Source: Actinopolymorpha singaporensis (lineage in GTDB: Bacteria; Actinomycetota; Actinomycetes; Propionibacteriales; Actinopolymorphaceae). Taken from it: a stretch of DNA of 64,000 nt. The translations under genes and the position numbers were made by a program. The stretch is taken from NCBI RefSeq assembly GCF_900104745.1, contig NZ_LT629732.1, forward strand, positions 5,567,981 through 5,631,980, given 5' to 3'. Below are positions 50,075 to 58,528 of the stretch, piece after piece. The notes below the pieces were generated by a model. That model had not been told where the DNA came from. It saw only the letters and a list, made by a program, of their open reading frames with translations, and made no database searches. Position 1 is the stretch's first letter. Each line of letters opens with the position of its first letter.

Positions 50075-51138
50075 GAACTGATCTGGATCCGGCTGTGGTC
50101 GCCGAGGACCAACCGGTGTGCCTTGGGTACGCGAGGTGCCGGGGTGACCTCCACGTGGTGACCGACCAGCGACGCCTCGATCCGGCGTACGCCCGCGATC
50201 GAGGAGTCGTGCAGCACGATCGAGAACTCGATCTCGGAGTCGATCAGGTGGCAGCCGTGCTGGACGGACGTGAACGGCCCGACGTAGGAGTCGACGACCT
50301 TCGTGCCCGCACCGATGATGACAGGTCCGACGATGCGCGACCCGGAGATCTCCGCACCCTCCTCGATCACCACCCGGCCGATGATCTCCGACACCTCGTC
50401 CACGGTGCCCTCGACGCGGGGCTCGAGCGTCTCCAGCACGGAGCGGTTGACCTCGAGCATGTCCTCGACGTTCCCGGTGTCCTTCCAGTACCCCGAGATC
50501 ACCGTGGAACGAACGTCGTGGCCGTTGTCGATCAGCCACTGGATGGCGTGGGTGATCTCGAGCTCGCCCCGCCGGGACGGCTCGATGCTGTCGACCGCCT
50601 CGTGGATGGCGTCGGTGAAGAGGTAGACGCCGACCAGGGCGAGGTCGCTCTTGGGCTGCTGCGGCTTCTCCTCCAGTGCCACCACGGCGCCGGCGGCGTC
50701 CAGCTCGGCGACCCCGAACGCGGTCGGGTTGGGCACCTTGGTGAGCAGGATCTGCGCCTCGGGCCGGTCGGCGCGGAACGCCTCCACCAGGGAGGTGATG
50801 CCGCCGACGATGAAGTTGTCCCCGAGGTACATCACGAAGTCCTCGTCACCGAGGAAATCCCGGGCGATCAGGACCGCGTGCGCGAGCCCGAGCGGCGCCT
50901 CCTGCGGGATGTAGGTGACCGAGATCCCGAACTGCGCGCCGTCGCCCACCGCCTCCTTGATCTCCTCGGCGGTGTCCCCCACCACGATGCCGACCTCGGT
51001 GATGCCGGCCTCGGCGATCGCCTCCAGCCCGTAGAAGAGGACGGGCTTGTTGGCGACCGGCACCAACTGCTTGGCCGACGTGTGCGTGATCGGTCGAAGA
51101 CGTGTGCCTGCTCCACCCGAGAGCACCAGTGCTCGCAT
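50071..51138 (-). CDS. rfbA: Glucose-1-phosphate thymidylyltransferase, long form (RmlA)
   Basis: Makes dTDP-glucose from dTTP and glucose-1-P. 355 residues from an ATG at 51138; the Shine-Dalgarno is weak, and 14 in-frame upstream codons are not conserved. The nucleotidyltransferase domain starts MRALVLSGGAGTRLRPITHTSAKQLVPVANKP, with MYLGDNFIVGG and VALEEKPQQPKSDLA. The C-terminal 110 residues carry hexapeptide-type repeats (EISGSRIVGPVIIGAGTKVV), marking the long form common in actinobacteria and antibiotic clusters, as opposed to the 290-residue enterobacterial RmlA. The stop overlaps the next ORF. Confidence 0.95.
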   Translation of the reverse strand: MRALVLSGGAGTRLRPITHTSAKQLVPVANKPVLFYGLEAIAEAGITEVGIVVGDTAEEIKEAVGDGAQFGISVTYIPQEAPLGLAHAVLIARDFLGDEDFVMYLGDNFIVGGITSLVEAFRADRPEAQILLTKVPNPTAFGVAELDAAGAVVALEEKPQQPKSDLALVGVYLFTDAIHEAVDSIEPSRRGELEITHAIQWLIDNGHDVRSTVISGYWKDTGNVEDMLEVNRSVLETLEPRVEGTVDEVSEIIGRVVIEEGAEISGSRIVGPVIIGAGTKVVDSYVGPFTSVQHGCHLIDSEIEFSIVLHDSSIAGVRRIEASLVGHHVEVTPAPRVPKAHRLVLGDHSRIQISS

Positions 51139-51245
51139 GAGTCGACACCATAGCCGTCCGCACTGGGCGTCGTCCGCCACGGCTCGGCGAGGGATGGGTA
51201 CCAGCGTGAGTATCGGGACGGATGCGAAGATTTCCCGGAGCCGGG

Positions 51246-51272
51246 CAACCTACGGTGAACGGTCCTGCGTCC
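51246..51272 (+). promoter_or_regulatory. Candidate ECF-type promoter of the sigma-factor gene
   Basis: CAACC at 51246-51250 and CGTCC at 51268-51272 are 17 bases apart, 36 bases before the GTG start. This resembles -35/-10 pairs recognised by extracytoplasmic-function sigma factors, so autoregulation is possible. It rests on a short motif only. Confidence 0.4.
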
Positions 51273-51307
51273 GAAGGCACGGACCGCCAGAGGCGAAGGG
51301 GAGCCGC

Positions 51308-51967
51308 GTGCGGCGCGAAGAGGAGGATGCGTTCGATGCGTTCGTTCGTGGGCGTATGTCCGACTTGTTGCGATTCGGCCACATGCTGACCGGCAACGCC
51401 GACGCCGCCGCCGACCTCGTCCAGGACGCGCTGGAGCGCACCCTGGCGGCTTGGCCGCGGGTGCGTAACCGCGACGACCCCGAGGGCTACGTACGCCGGA
51501 CGATGGTCAACCGCAACGTCAGTGTCTGGCGACGGCGCCGCCGTGAGTACCTCACCGACGACGTGCCCGAGAGCGGCCAGCACGTCGACCCACCGCTTCC
51601 CGACCAGGAGCTCCAGGCCGCGCTCGACTCCCTGCCCCGCCGCCAGCGGGCCGTTCTCGTGCTGAGGTTCGCCGAGGACCTGTCCGAACGCCAGACCGCG
51701 GACATGCTGGGCTGCTCCGTCGGCACGGTGAAGAGCCAGACCTCCAAGGCGCTGGCGAAGCTTCGGCTCCGGTTGCCCGAGGCTGCCGGCACCACCACCC
51801 GCGCCGCCGCCGGCGGCGTGCCGCCACGTCCGGTCCGGACCACAGCCGCCGAGAGCCCGACCGAGTCCACCGTCGTCATGGAAACTCCGGCCGAACACCC
51901 CGCCGCCGTGGACCACCCGGCCAAGCGTCCCGCCGGCGAGGGAGAGAACACACGATGGACCCGCTAG
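51308..51967 (+). CDS. SigE-family RNA polymerase sigma factor
   Basis: Extracytoplasmic-function-type sigma-70 protein of the actinobacterial SigE family. 219 residues from a GTG at 51308 with AGGGGAG four bases upstream. Region 2 is DAFDAFVRGRMSDLLRFGHMLTGNADAAADLVQDALERTLAAW with RNVSVWRRRRRE. Region 4 is LQAALDSLPRRQRAVLVLRFAEDLSERQTADMLGCSVGTVKSQTSKALAKLR. The last 55 residues are a Pro/Ala/Thr tail that overlaps the next gene by 13 bases, so the two are translationally linked. The next gene is therefore likely its regulator or sensor. Confidence 0.92.
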   Translation: MRREEEDAFDAFVRGRMSDLLRFGHMLTGNADAAADLVQDALERTLAAWPRVRNRDDPEGYVRRTMVNRNVSVWRRRRREYLTDDVPESGQHVDPPLPDQELQAALDSLPRRQRAVLVLRFAEDLSERQTADMLGCSVGTVKSQTSKALAKLRLRLPEAAGTTTRAAAGGVPPRPVRTTAAESPTESTVVMETPAEHPAAVDHPAKRPAGEGENTRWTR

Positions 51968-53319
51968 AGGGCCGGCTTCGCGAAGCGCTGCGCGACGACG
52001 CGTGGCGGTTGCCGGCCGACACGGCGCTGCTCGACCGGGTACGCGTCAACGCTGCCGCGCGGCGCAGGCGTCACCGCACGGCCGCGATGACCGCCGTGGC
52101 GGTGTTCCTGCTGGTCGCCGGCATTGGCGGGGTGGGTTACATCCTCCGCGGTCCCGGCCAGACGACGGTGGCCGGAAAGAGCGAGTCCACCACGACCACG
52201 CTCGAACGGTCGGGTGGCGATGCCCGGAAACCGACCGAGGACCACGCCGCCGGCGCGCCGGCGTCCACCCGGCGCCCGACCCCGACGCGGACCCCGAGCC
52301 CCACCACCGATGCCCGCACCGCGTCTCCGTCCCCGACTCCGCCCGGGAAGTCCGCGACGCCGGACGTCGCGGCGGGCGGTGTGCCGGCGAAGTTCTCCCC
52401 GGTGTCCCTCACCGCCTCCAGCGACCAGAACTTCTGGGTCCTCGGCGAGTCCCCCACCGGCCCCGGCCGCGCCACGGTCGTGGTCACCCGTGACGGCGGG
52501 GACCGCTTCACCGCCCTGCCGGCGATCGCCGCGCCGGTCGTACGCGCCGCCAACAAGGTCACCGCGGACACAGTCCACGACCTGCGGTTCGCCGCCGACG
52601 CCAAGGACGGCTGGGCGTACGGCGGCGCGTTGTGGAGCACCCACGACGGAGGCCGGGGCTGGCACCAGGTGCGCGCGGTGACCGGTCTCGTCGAGCAGTT
52701 GGAGACCGCGAACGGCACGACGTACGCGCTGGTGCGCGACGGCTCCACCTGGACGCTGTGGCGCTCGCCCCGTAACGAGGACGCCTGGAGCCGGGTCGGC
52801 GTCGACCTGAAGACGCCCGCCAGCCTGGCGGTGACCAGCAAGGTGGTGGCCGTCACCGACCGGTCCGGCACCGACGCCTTCGTGCTGACCTCCGCCGACG
52901 GCGGCAGGACGTTCGACCAGCACCCCACGCCGTGCAACGCGGACCTCTCGGCCGGCCGGCTGTCCGCGACCACGGGGTCGATGTGGCTGACCTGCCCCAC
53001 CGGAACCGCCGCGGAGGTGCACGTCTCCCGCGACAACGGTGCGTCCTGGTCGGCGGTGTCCTCCGGCACTCCCGCGATCTCGGGTACTGCGGCCGCACTC
53101 GGCGCCAGGAGTGCTCGGCAGGCGGTGGTGGCCGTACCCGGTAAGGCACTTCTCGTGAGCGGTTCGGACCAGCCGGCGCAGGCGAAGGTGGAAGGCCTGG
53201 GCACTCCGAGGTACGCCGGGTTCACCAGCGACCGGGTCGGCTACATCCTCGACGTGAACGGCGGGCTGTTCCGCACCGACGACGGTGGCGGCACCTGGCA
53301 GCCGGTCACGGTCAGATGA
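51955..53319 (+). CDS. Membrane-anchored propeller-like protein linked to the sigma factor
   Basis: 454 residues from an ATG at 51955 with GAGGGAGAG upstream. A cytoplasmic N-terminus (MDPLEGRLREALRDDAWRLPAD ..., about 40 residues), one transmembrane helix (43-63), a Ser/Thr/Pro linker (75-140) that would cross the wall, then a C-terminal domain with BNR/sialidase-type repeats: VTRDGGDRFTALP, STHDGGRGWHQV, TSADGGRTFDQHP, SRDNGASWSAV and RTDDGGGTWQPV. No anti-sigma zinc motif (HXXXCXXC) is seen. Overlap with the sigma gene suggests it senses the outside and controls the sigma factor through its short inner part (inference). The ligand is unknown. Confidence 0.82.
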   Translation: MDPLEGRLREALRDDAWRLPADTALLDRVRVNAAARRRRHRTAAMTAVAVFLLVAGIGGVGYILRGPGQTTVAGKSESTTTTLERSGGDARKPTEDHAAGAPASTRRPTPTRTPSPTTDARTASPSPTPPGKSATPDVAAGGVPAKFSPVSLTASSDQNFWVLGESPTGPGRATVVVTRDGGDRFTALPAIAAPVVRAANKVTADTVHDLRFAADAKDGWAYGGALWSTHDGGRGWHQVRAVTGLVEQLETANGTTYALVRDGSTWTLWRSPRNEDAWSRVGVDLKTPASLAVTSKVVAVTDRSGTDAFVLTSADGGRTFDQHPTPCNADLSAGRLSATTGSMWLTCPTGTAAEVHVSRDNGASWSAVSSGTPAISGTAAALGARSARQAVVAVPGKALLVSGSDQPAQAKVEGLGTPRYAGFTSDRVGYILDVNGGLFRTDDGGGTWQPVTVR

Positions 53320-53348
53320 TCTTGTCGATCCGCTGACGGGACGCGGCC

Positions 53349-53408
53349 GACCCGATCTGACCTGATCTGACCAATCTGACCCGACCTGGCCCGACCCGGC
53401 CCGACCTG
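53349..53408. repeat. 10-bp degenerate tandem repeat upstream of lhr
   Basis: About six 10-base units of the type GACCCGATCT, GACCTGATCT, GACCCGACCT and GGCCCGACCC follow the propeller-protein stop. They carry no gene. The repeat is degenerate, so older than those at 8626 or 50003. Confidence 0.75.
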
Positions 53409-53519
53409 CAGCTGACGGTCCGGTTCCCGGCCTACTTCCCCAACCGGGACGAACGCCGCTGACCCGGGCGGATGGCGCCCGCGGGCGGGGTTGTCGGTGG
53501 GCGGGGGCACGATGGAGCG

Positions 53520-56500
53520 GTGTCCGACGTTCTCGACCGCTTCTCCCCGGCCACCCAGGAGTGGTTCCGGTCCTCCTTCGCCGCGCCCACGGCGGCCCAG
53601 GAGGGCGCCTGGGACGCCATCAGCCGTGGCCACCACAGCCTGGTCGTCGCACCGACCGGCTCGGGCAAGACCCTCGCGGCCTTCCTCTGGGCGCTGGACC
53701 AGCTGGCCCGCGAGCCGGTCCCGGCCGAGCGCACCCGCCGGTGCCGGGTCCTCTACGTCTCGCCGCTGAAGGCGCTCGCGGTCGACATCGAGCGCAATCT
53801 CCGCGCCCCGCTGGCCGGTCTGCGGCACACCGCCGCCCGTCTCGGGGTGCCCGAGCCGCGGATCGAGGTGGCCGTCCGGTCCGGTGACACCCCGGCCGAG
53901 GAGCGCCGGCGGTTCGCCCGCACTCCTGCCGACGTGCTGATCACCACCCCGGAGTCGCTGTTCCTGCTGCTCACCTCCCAGGCCCGGGAGTCGCTGCGCG
54001 GTGTTGAGACGGTGATCGTGGACGAGGTGCACGCTGTGGCGGGCACAAAGCGCGGTGCACATCTGGCGCTGTCGCTGGAGCGTCTGGACGCGCTCCTCAC
54101 CGAGCCCGGGACGGACTCCGAGGAGAACACCGGCGAGGACGCGACGGCGGCCGGCGCCGCGACCGCGACCGCGCCGTCATCGTCCCGTCGCCGGGCCCAG
54201 CGGATCGGGCTGTCCGCGACCGTACGCCCGGTCGAGGAGGTGGCGCGGTTCCTGGGCGGCGCCGACCCGGTGACGGTGGTCAATCCTCCGTACGCCAAGG
54301 AGTTCGACCTGCGGGTGGTCGTCCCGGTGGAGGACATGAGCGAGCTCGGCCGGCCGCTCCCGCCGGAGGAGCAGCTGGGCGCGGCAGCCGGCGCCGAACG
54401 CCGCGTCTCCATCTGGCCGCACGTGGAGGAGCGGGTCACCGACCTGGTGGAAGCCCAGCGGTCCACGCTGGTGTTCGCCAACTCCCGGCGGCTGGCCGAG
54501 CGGCTCACCGCCCGGCTGAACGAGATCGCCGAGGAGCGCGCCGAGGAGGGCACCCGGAAGGAGGCCGGAGACGTTTCCGGCGAGCTGTCCGACCTCTTCC
54601 CCGGCGACCTGGTGCCGCCGCGGGTGGTCGGGCGCCCCGCGGAGCTGATGGGTCAGGCGGGTGCGAGCGGAGGTGCCCCTCCCGTTCTGGCTCGCGCTCA
54701 CCACGGCTCGGTGAGCAAGGAGCAGCGAGCCCTGATCGAGGACGACCTGAAGTCCGGTCGGCTGCCCTGTGTGGTCGCCACCAGCAGCCTGGAACTGGGC
54801 ATCGACATGGGCGCGGTCGACCTGGTGGTGCAGGTGGAGGCGCCGCCCTCGGTGGCCAGCGGCCTGCAGCGGGTCGGGCGCGCCGGCCACCAGGTCGGCG
54901 CGGTGTCGAGGGGCGTGATCTTCCCGAAGTACCGCGGCGACCTCATCGCCACCGCGGTGGTGACCGAGCGGATGCGCACCGGCCTGATCGAGGCCACGAA
55001 GGTGCCGGCCAACCCGCTCGACGTGCTCGCCCAGCAGGTCGTCTCCGCCGTGTGCGTGGACGCCTGGCCGGTGGACGAGCTGTACGACCTCGTCCGCAGG
55101 GCCGCGCCGTTCCACACCCTGCCCCGGTCGGCGTTCGACGCGGTGCTGGACATGCTGGCCGGCCGCTATCCGTCCGACGAGTTCGCCGAGCTGCGGCCCC
55201 GGCTGGTGTGGGACCGAGTGGCTGGCACGCTCACCGCCCGGCCCGGTGCCCAGCGGCTCGCGGTGACCAGTGGCGGCACCATCCCCGACCGGGGCATGTT
55301 CGGCGTGTTCCTGGTCGGTGAGAAGTCCAGCCGGGTAGGTGAGCTGGACGAGGAGATGGTGTACGAGTCGCGCACCGGCGACGTCTTCACCCTGGGCGCC
55401 TCGTCCTGGCGGATCGAGGACATCACCCACGACCGGGTGCTGGTCTCGCCGGCGCCCGGACAGCCCGGGCGGCTGCCGTTCTGGAAGGGCGACGCACTGG
55501 GCCGGCCGGCCGAGCTGGGCCAGGCGATCGGCGCGTTCGTCCGCAAGCTCGGCCGCCAGGCACCGGACGACGCACGGGCCCAGGTGCGCGCGGCGGGGCT
55601 GGACGAGTGGGCTGCCGACAACCTCGTGTCCTACCTCGAGGAGCAGAAGCAGGCGACCCGGCACGTGCCCGACGACCGGACGATCGTGGTCGAGCGTTTC
55701 CGGGACGAGCTCGGCGACTGGCGGGTCTGCGTCCACACGCCGTTCGGTGGCGGACTGCACGCGCCCTGGGCACTGGCCATCGGTGCCCGGCTGCGCGAGC
55801 GCTACGGCGTCGACGTCCAGGCCGCGCACGCCGACGACGGCATCGTCCTGCGCATCCCCGACACCGACGAGGACCCGCCTGGTGCGGAGGTGGTGCTGTT
55901 CGAGCCCGACGAGATCGAGCGGATCGTCACCGACGAGCTCGGCGGGTCGGCGCTGTTCGCGTCCCGGTTCCGCGAGTGCGCCGCCCGCGCCCTGCTGCTC
56001 CCCCGCCGCGACCCGCGCCGCCGCACACCGCTGTGGCAGCAGCGGCAGCGCTCCGCGCAGCTGCTGGCGGTCGCCGGGAAGTACGCCTCGTTCCCGATCG
56101 TCCTGGAGACGGTTCGCGAGTGCCTGCAGGACGTCTACGACCTGCCCGGGCTGGTCGAACTGCTGCGCGGGGTGGCCGCCCGCCGGATCCGGGTGGTCGA
56201 GGTGGAGACCCAGGAGCCGTCGCCGTTCGCGAAGTCGCTGACCTTCGGCTACATCGCGGCGTTCATGTACGAAGGGGACGCCCCGCTGGCCGAACGCAAG
56301 GCCGCGGCGCTGGCCCTGGACAAGTCGCTGCTCGCTGAGCTGCTCGGCACCACCGAGCTGCGCGATCTGCTCGACGCGGAGGTGATCGAGCGGACCGAGG
56401 CCGAGTTGCAGCGACTGACACCCGACCGCCGGTGCCGCGACACCGAGGGAGTCGCCGACCTGCTGCGGCTGCTCGGCCCGCTGTCCGCGGCGGAGGTCGG

Positions 56501-58472
56501 GCAACGCTGCACCGAACCCACCCAGGCGGCCGGCTGGCTCGCCGAGCTGGCCCAGGCCCGCCGGGTGATCGCCTTCCGCGGGCCGGGGCTCGCCGGTGAG
56601 GAACGCTGGGCCGCGGTGGAGGATGCCGCGCGGCTGCGGGACGCGCTCGGCATCCCGCTCCCCGTCGGCGTGCCGGAGGCGTTCACCGAGCCGGTCGCCG
56701 ATCCGATGGGTGACCTGGTGGCCAGGTACGCCCGCACCCACGGGCCGTTCCACGCCGGTGAGGTGGCCGCCCGGTTCGGGCTGGGGGTCGTCGTGGTCGC
56801 CGACACCCTGCGCCGGCTGGCCGGCGAGGGACGCGTGGTCGAGGGGGCCTTCCGGCCCGCGGGTGAGGCGTCGGCGGCCGGCGCGGGAGCGCAAGGGGCG
56901 AGCGGCACGGCAGGCGAGGAGAGCGCGGACGGGCCGGTCATCCCGGCCGCCCGGTCGGCGAACACCGGCCACGGCACGGAGTGGTGCGACGCCGGGGTGC
57001 TGCGTACCCTCCGCCGCCGCTCGCTCGCCGTCCTGCGCAGCGAGGTCGAGCCGGTCGAGCCCGCCGTACTCGCCCGGTTCCTTCCCGCCTGGCAGCAGGT
57101 CGGCGGCCGGCAGCGCGGCACCGACGGCGTGCTGTCGGTGGTGGAGCAACTGGCCGGGTGCGCCGTCCCGGCTTCCGCGCTCGAACGCCTGGTGCTGGCC
57201 ACCAGGGTGCCCGACTACTCCCCCACGATGCTGGACGAACTGACCGCCTCCGGCGAGGTCGTCTGGTCCGGCCACGGCACCCTGCCGGGCACCGACGGCT
57301 GGGTGTCTCTTCATCTCGCCGACACCGCCGACCTGACGTTGCCCGACCCCGACCCGGAGTTCGAGCCGAGTCCGGTGCACACCGCGATCCTGGACGTGCT
57401 CGAGTCCGGCGGAGGGTTCTTCTTCCGGCCGCTGGCCGGGGCGGTCCAGGCCAGGATCGGCGAGAGTCCGGTGCTGGACGACCAGGCGCTGGTGACCGCA
57501 CTGTGGGACCTGGTGTGGGCGGGCCACATCACCGGCGACACGCTGGCCCCGCTGCGGACGCTGGTGGGCAGCGGGTCCTCGGCGCACCGGAGCCGGCGCA
57601 GCACGCCCCGGGCGCGGTTCGCCGCCGGAAGGTCGGGGCTGCGCGGCCGCGGCCGCCCGGCGATGCCGTCGCGGACCGGCCCGCCGAATGCCGCCGGACG
57701 TTGGTCACTGCTGCCCGAACGCGATCCCGACGCCACCCGGCGCGCACACGCCGCGGCGGAGGCGCTGCTCGACCGGCACGGCGTGGTGACCCGCGGCGCC
57801 GTGGTCGCCGAGCGCATCCCGGGCGGGTTCGCCGCGGTCTACCAGGTCCTGTCGGCGTTCGAGGAGTCCGGCCGCTGCCGGCGGGGCTACTTCGTCGCCG
57901 GTCTGGGCGCCGCGCAGTTCGGTGCGCCCGGCGCCGTCGACCGGTTGCGTGGCATGGGTGCCCCGAACGCCGACACCGCGCCCGAGCAGCGCGGGCAGGC
58001 CGGACCGGGTGGGCACAGCGGGCAGGGCCGGCAGGGAGCCGGCCGCCCGTCCGCGGACGCGTCCGGCAGGACGCTGGTGCTCGCCGCCACCGACCCGGCC
58101 AATCCCTACGGCGCCGCGCTGGCCTGGCCGCCCAAGCCCGACCGCGCACCGGACGACCAGCACGGGCACCGGCCCGGCCGCAAGGCAGGAGCGCTCGTCG
58201 TCCTCGTCGACGGTGAGCTGGTGCTGTACGTCGAACGCGGCGGCCGCACGTTCCTCACCTGGTCGGAGGACCTCCAGGTGCTGCAACCCGCGGTCGATGC
58301 GCTCGCGCTCGCCGTCCGCGACGGGGTGCTCGGCAAGCTGACCGTCGAACGCGTCGACGGTGAGGCGATCCTGCGGCCGGCCAACCACCCCGACGGCACC
58401 ACGCCACTGGCCACCGCGCTGGCCGCGGCCGGGTTCCACGTCACGCCGCGGGGGCTGCGGATGCGCGGCTGA
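53520..58472 (+). CDS. lhr: Lhr-type large ATP-dependent helicase
   Basis: Large helicase-related protein, a 3'-5' translocase on single-stranded DNA that unwinds RNA:DNA hybrids and acts in DNA repair. 1650 residues from a GTG at 53520 (VSDVLDRFSPATQEWFRSSF), somewhat longer than the mycobacterial protein. Walker A APTGSGKT (44-51), a VIVDEVHAVAG Walker B/DEVH box, then ALSATVRPVEE-type motif III, LVFANSRR, SSLELGIDMGAVDLVVQ and RVGRAGHQ (motif VI). The Lhr-core winged-helix and beta-barrel and the long Lhr C-terminal domain follow. Gly/Ala/Pro low-complexity inserts interrupt it at about 190-215, 1130-1160 and 1490-1530. It stands alone between the sigma-factor pair and glpD. Confidence 0.95.
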   Translation: MSDVLDRFSPATQEWFRSSFAAPTAAQEGAWDAISRGHHSLVVAPTGSGKTLAAFLWALDQLAREPVPAERTRRCRVLYVSPLKALAVDIERNLRAPLAGLRHTAARLGVPEPRIEVAVRSGDTPAEERRRFARTPADVLITTPESLFLLLTSQARESLRGVETVIVDEVHAVAGTKRGAHLALSLERLDALLTEPGTDSEENTGEDATAAGAATATAPSSSRRRAQRIGLSATVRPVEEVARFLGGADPVTVVNPPYAKEFDLRVVVPVEDMSELGRPLPPEEQLGAAAGAERRVSIWPHVEERVTDLVEAQRSTLVFANSRRLAERLTARLNEIAEERAEEGTRKEAGDVSGELSDLFPGDLVPPRVVGRPAELMGQAGASGGAPPVLARAHHGSVSKEQRALIEDDLKSGRLPCVVATSSLELGIDMGAVDLVVQVEAPPSVASGLQRVGRAGHQVGAVSRGVIFPKYRGDLIATAVVTERMRTGLIEATKVPANPLDVLAQQVVSAVCVDAWPVDELYDLVRRAAPFHTLPRSAFDAVLDMLAGRYPSDEFAELRPRLVWDRVAGTLTARPGAQRLAVTSGGTIPDRGMFGVFLVGEKSSRVGELDEEMVYESRTGDVFTLGASSWRIEDITHDRVLVSPAPGQPGRLPFWKGDALGRPAELGQAIGAFVRKLGRQAPDDARAQVRAAGLDEWAADNLVSYLEEQKQATRHVPDDRTIVVERFRDELGDWRVCVHTPFGGGLHAPWALAIGARLRERYGVDVQAAHADDGIVLRIPDTDEDPPGAEVVLFEPDEIERIVTDELGGSALFASRFRECAARALLLPRRDPRRRTPLWQQRQRSAQLLAVAGKYASFPIVLETVRECLQDVYDLPGLVELLRGVAARRIRVVEVETQEPSPFAKSLTFGYIAAFMYEGDAPLAERKAAALALDKSLLAELLGTTELRDLLDAEVIERTEAELQRLTPDRRCRDTEGVADLLRLLGPLSAAEVGQRCTEPTQAAGWLAELAQARRVIAFRGPGLAGEERWAAVEDAARLRDALGIPLPVGVPEAFTEPVADPMGDLVARYARTHGPFHAGEVAARFGLGVVVVADTLRRLAGEGRVVEGAFRPAGEASAAGAGAQGASGTAGEESADGPVIPAARSANTGHGTEWCDAGVLRTLRRRSLAVLRSEVEPVEPAVLARFLPAWQQVGGRQRGTDGVLSVVEQLAGCAVPASALERLVLATRVPDYSPTMLDELTASGEVVWSGHGTLPGTDGWVSLHLADTADLTLPDPDPEFEPSPVHTAILDVLESGGGFFFRPLAGAVQARIGESPVLDDQALVTALWDLVWAGHITGDTLAPLRTLVGSGSSAHRSRRSTPRARFAAGRSGLRGRGRPAMPSRTGPPNAAGRWSLLPERDPDATRRAHAAAEALLDRHGVVTRGAVVAERIPGGFAAVYQVLSAFEESGRCRRGYFVAGLGAAQFGAPGAVDRLRGMGAPNADTAPEQRGQAGPGGHSGQGRQGAGRPSADASGRTLVLAATDPANPYGAALAWPPKPDRAPDDQHGHRPGRKAGALVVLVDGELVLYVERGGRTFLTWSEDLQVLQPAVDALALAVRDGVLGKLTVERVDGEAILRPANHPDGTTPLATALAAAGFHVTPRGLRMRG

Positions 58473-58488
58473 CCGCGCACCCGCGCCC

Positions 58489-58520
58489 GCGGCCGGCCGC
58501 TAGGCCGGTCAGCCGGCCGC
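58489..58520. terminator. Bidirectional terminator, lhr / glpD
   Basis: GCGGCCGGC and GCCGGCCGC pair (9 bp) around a 14-base loop, centred between the lhr stop and the glpD stop of two converging genes. Confidence 0.68.
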
Positions 58521-58528
58521 CCGTCCGG

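Noticed and set aside
54177-57587. An 1136-codon minus-strand frame inside lhr
   Set aside because: The plus strand has all helicase motifs here. The minus translation is low-complexity Arg/Gly/His sequence without family features.
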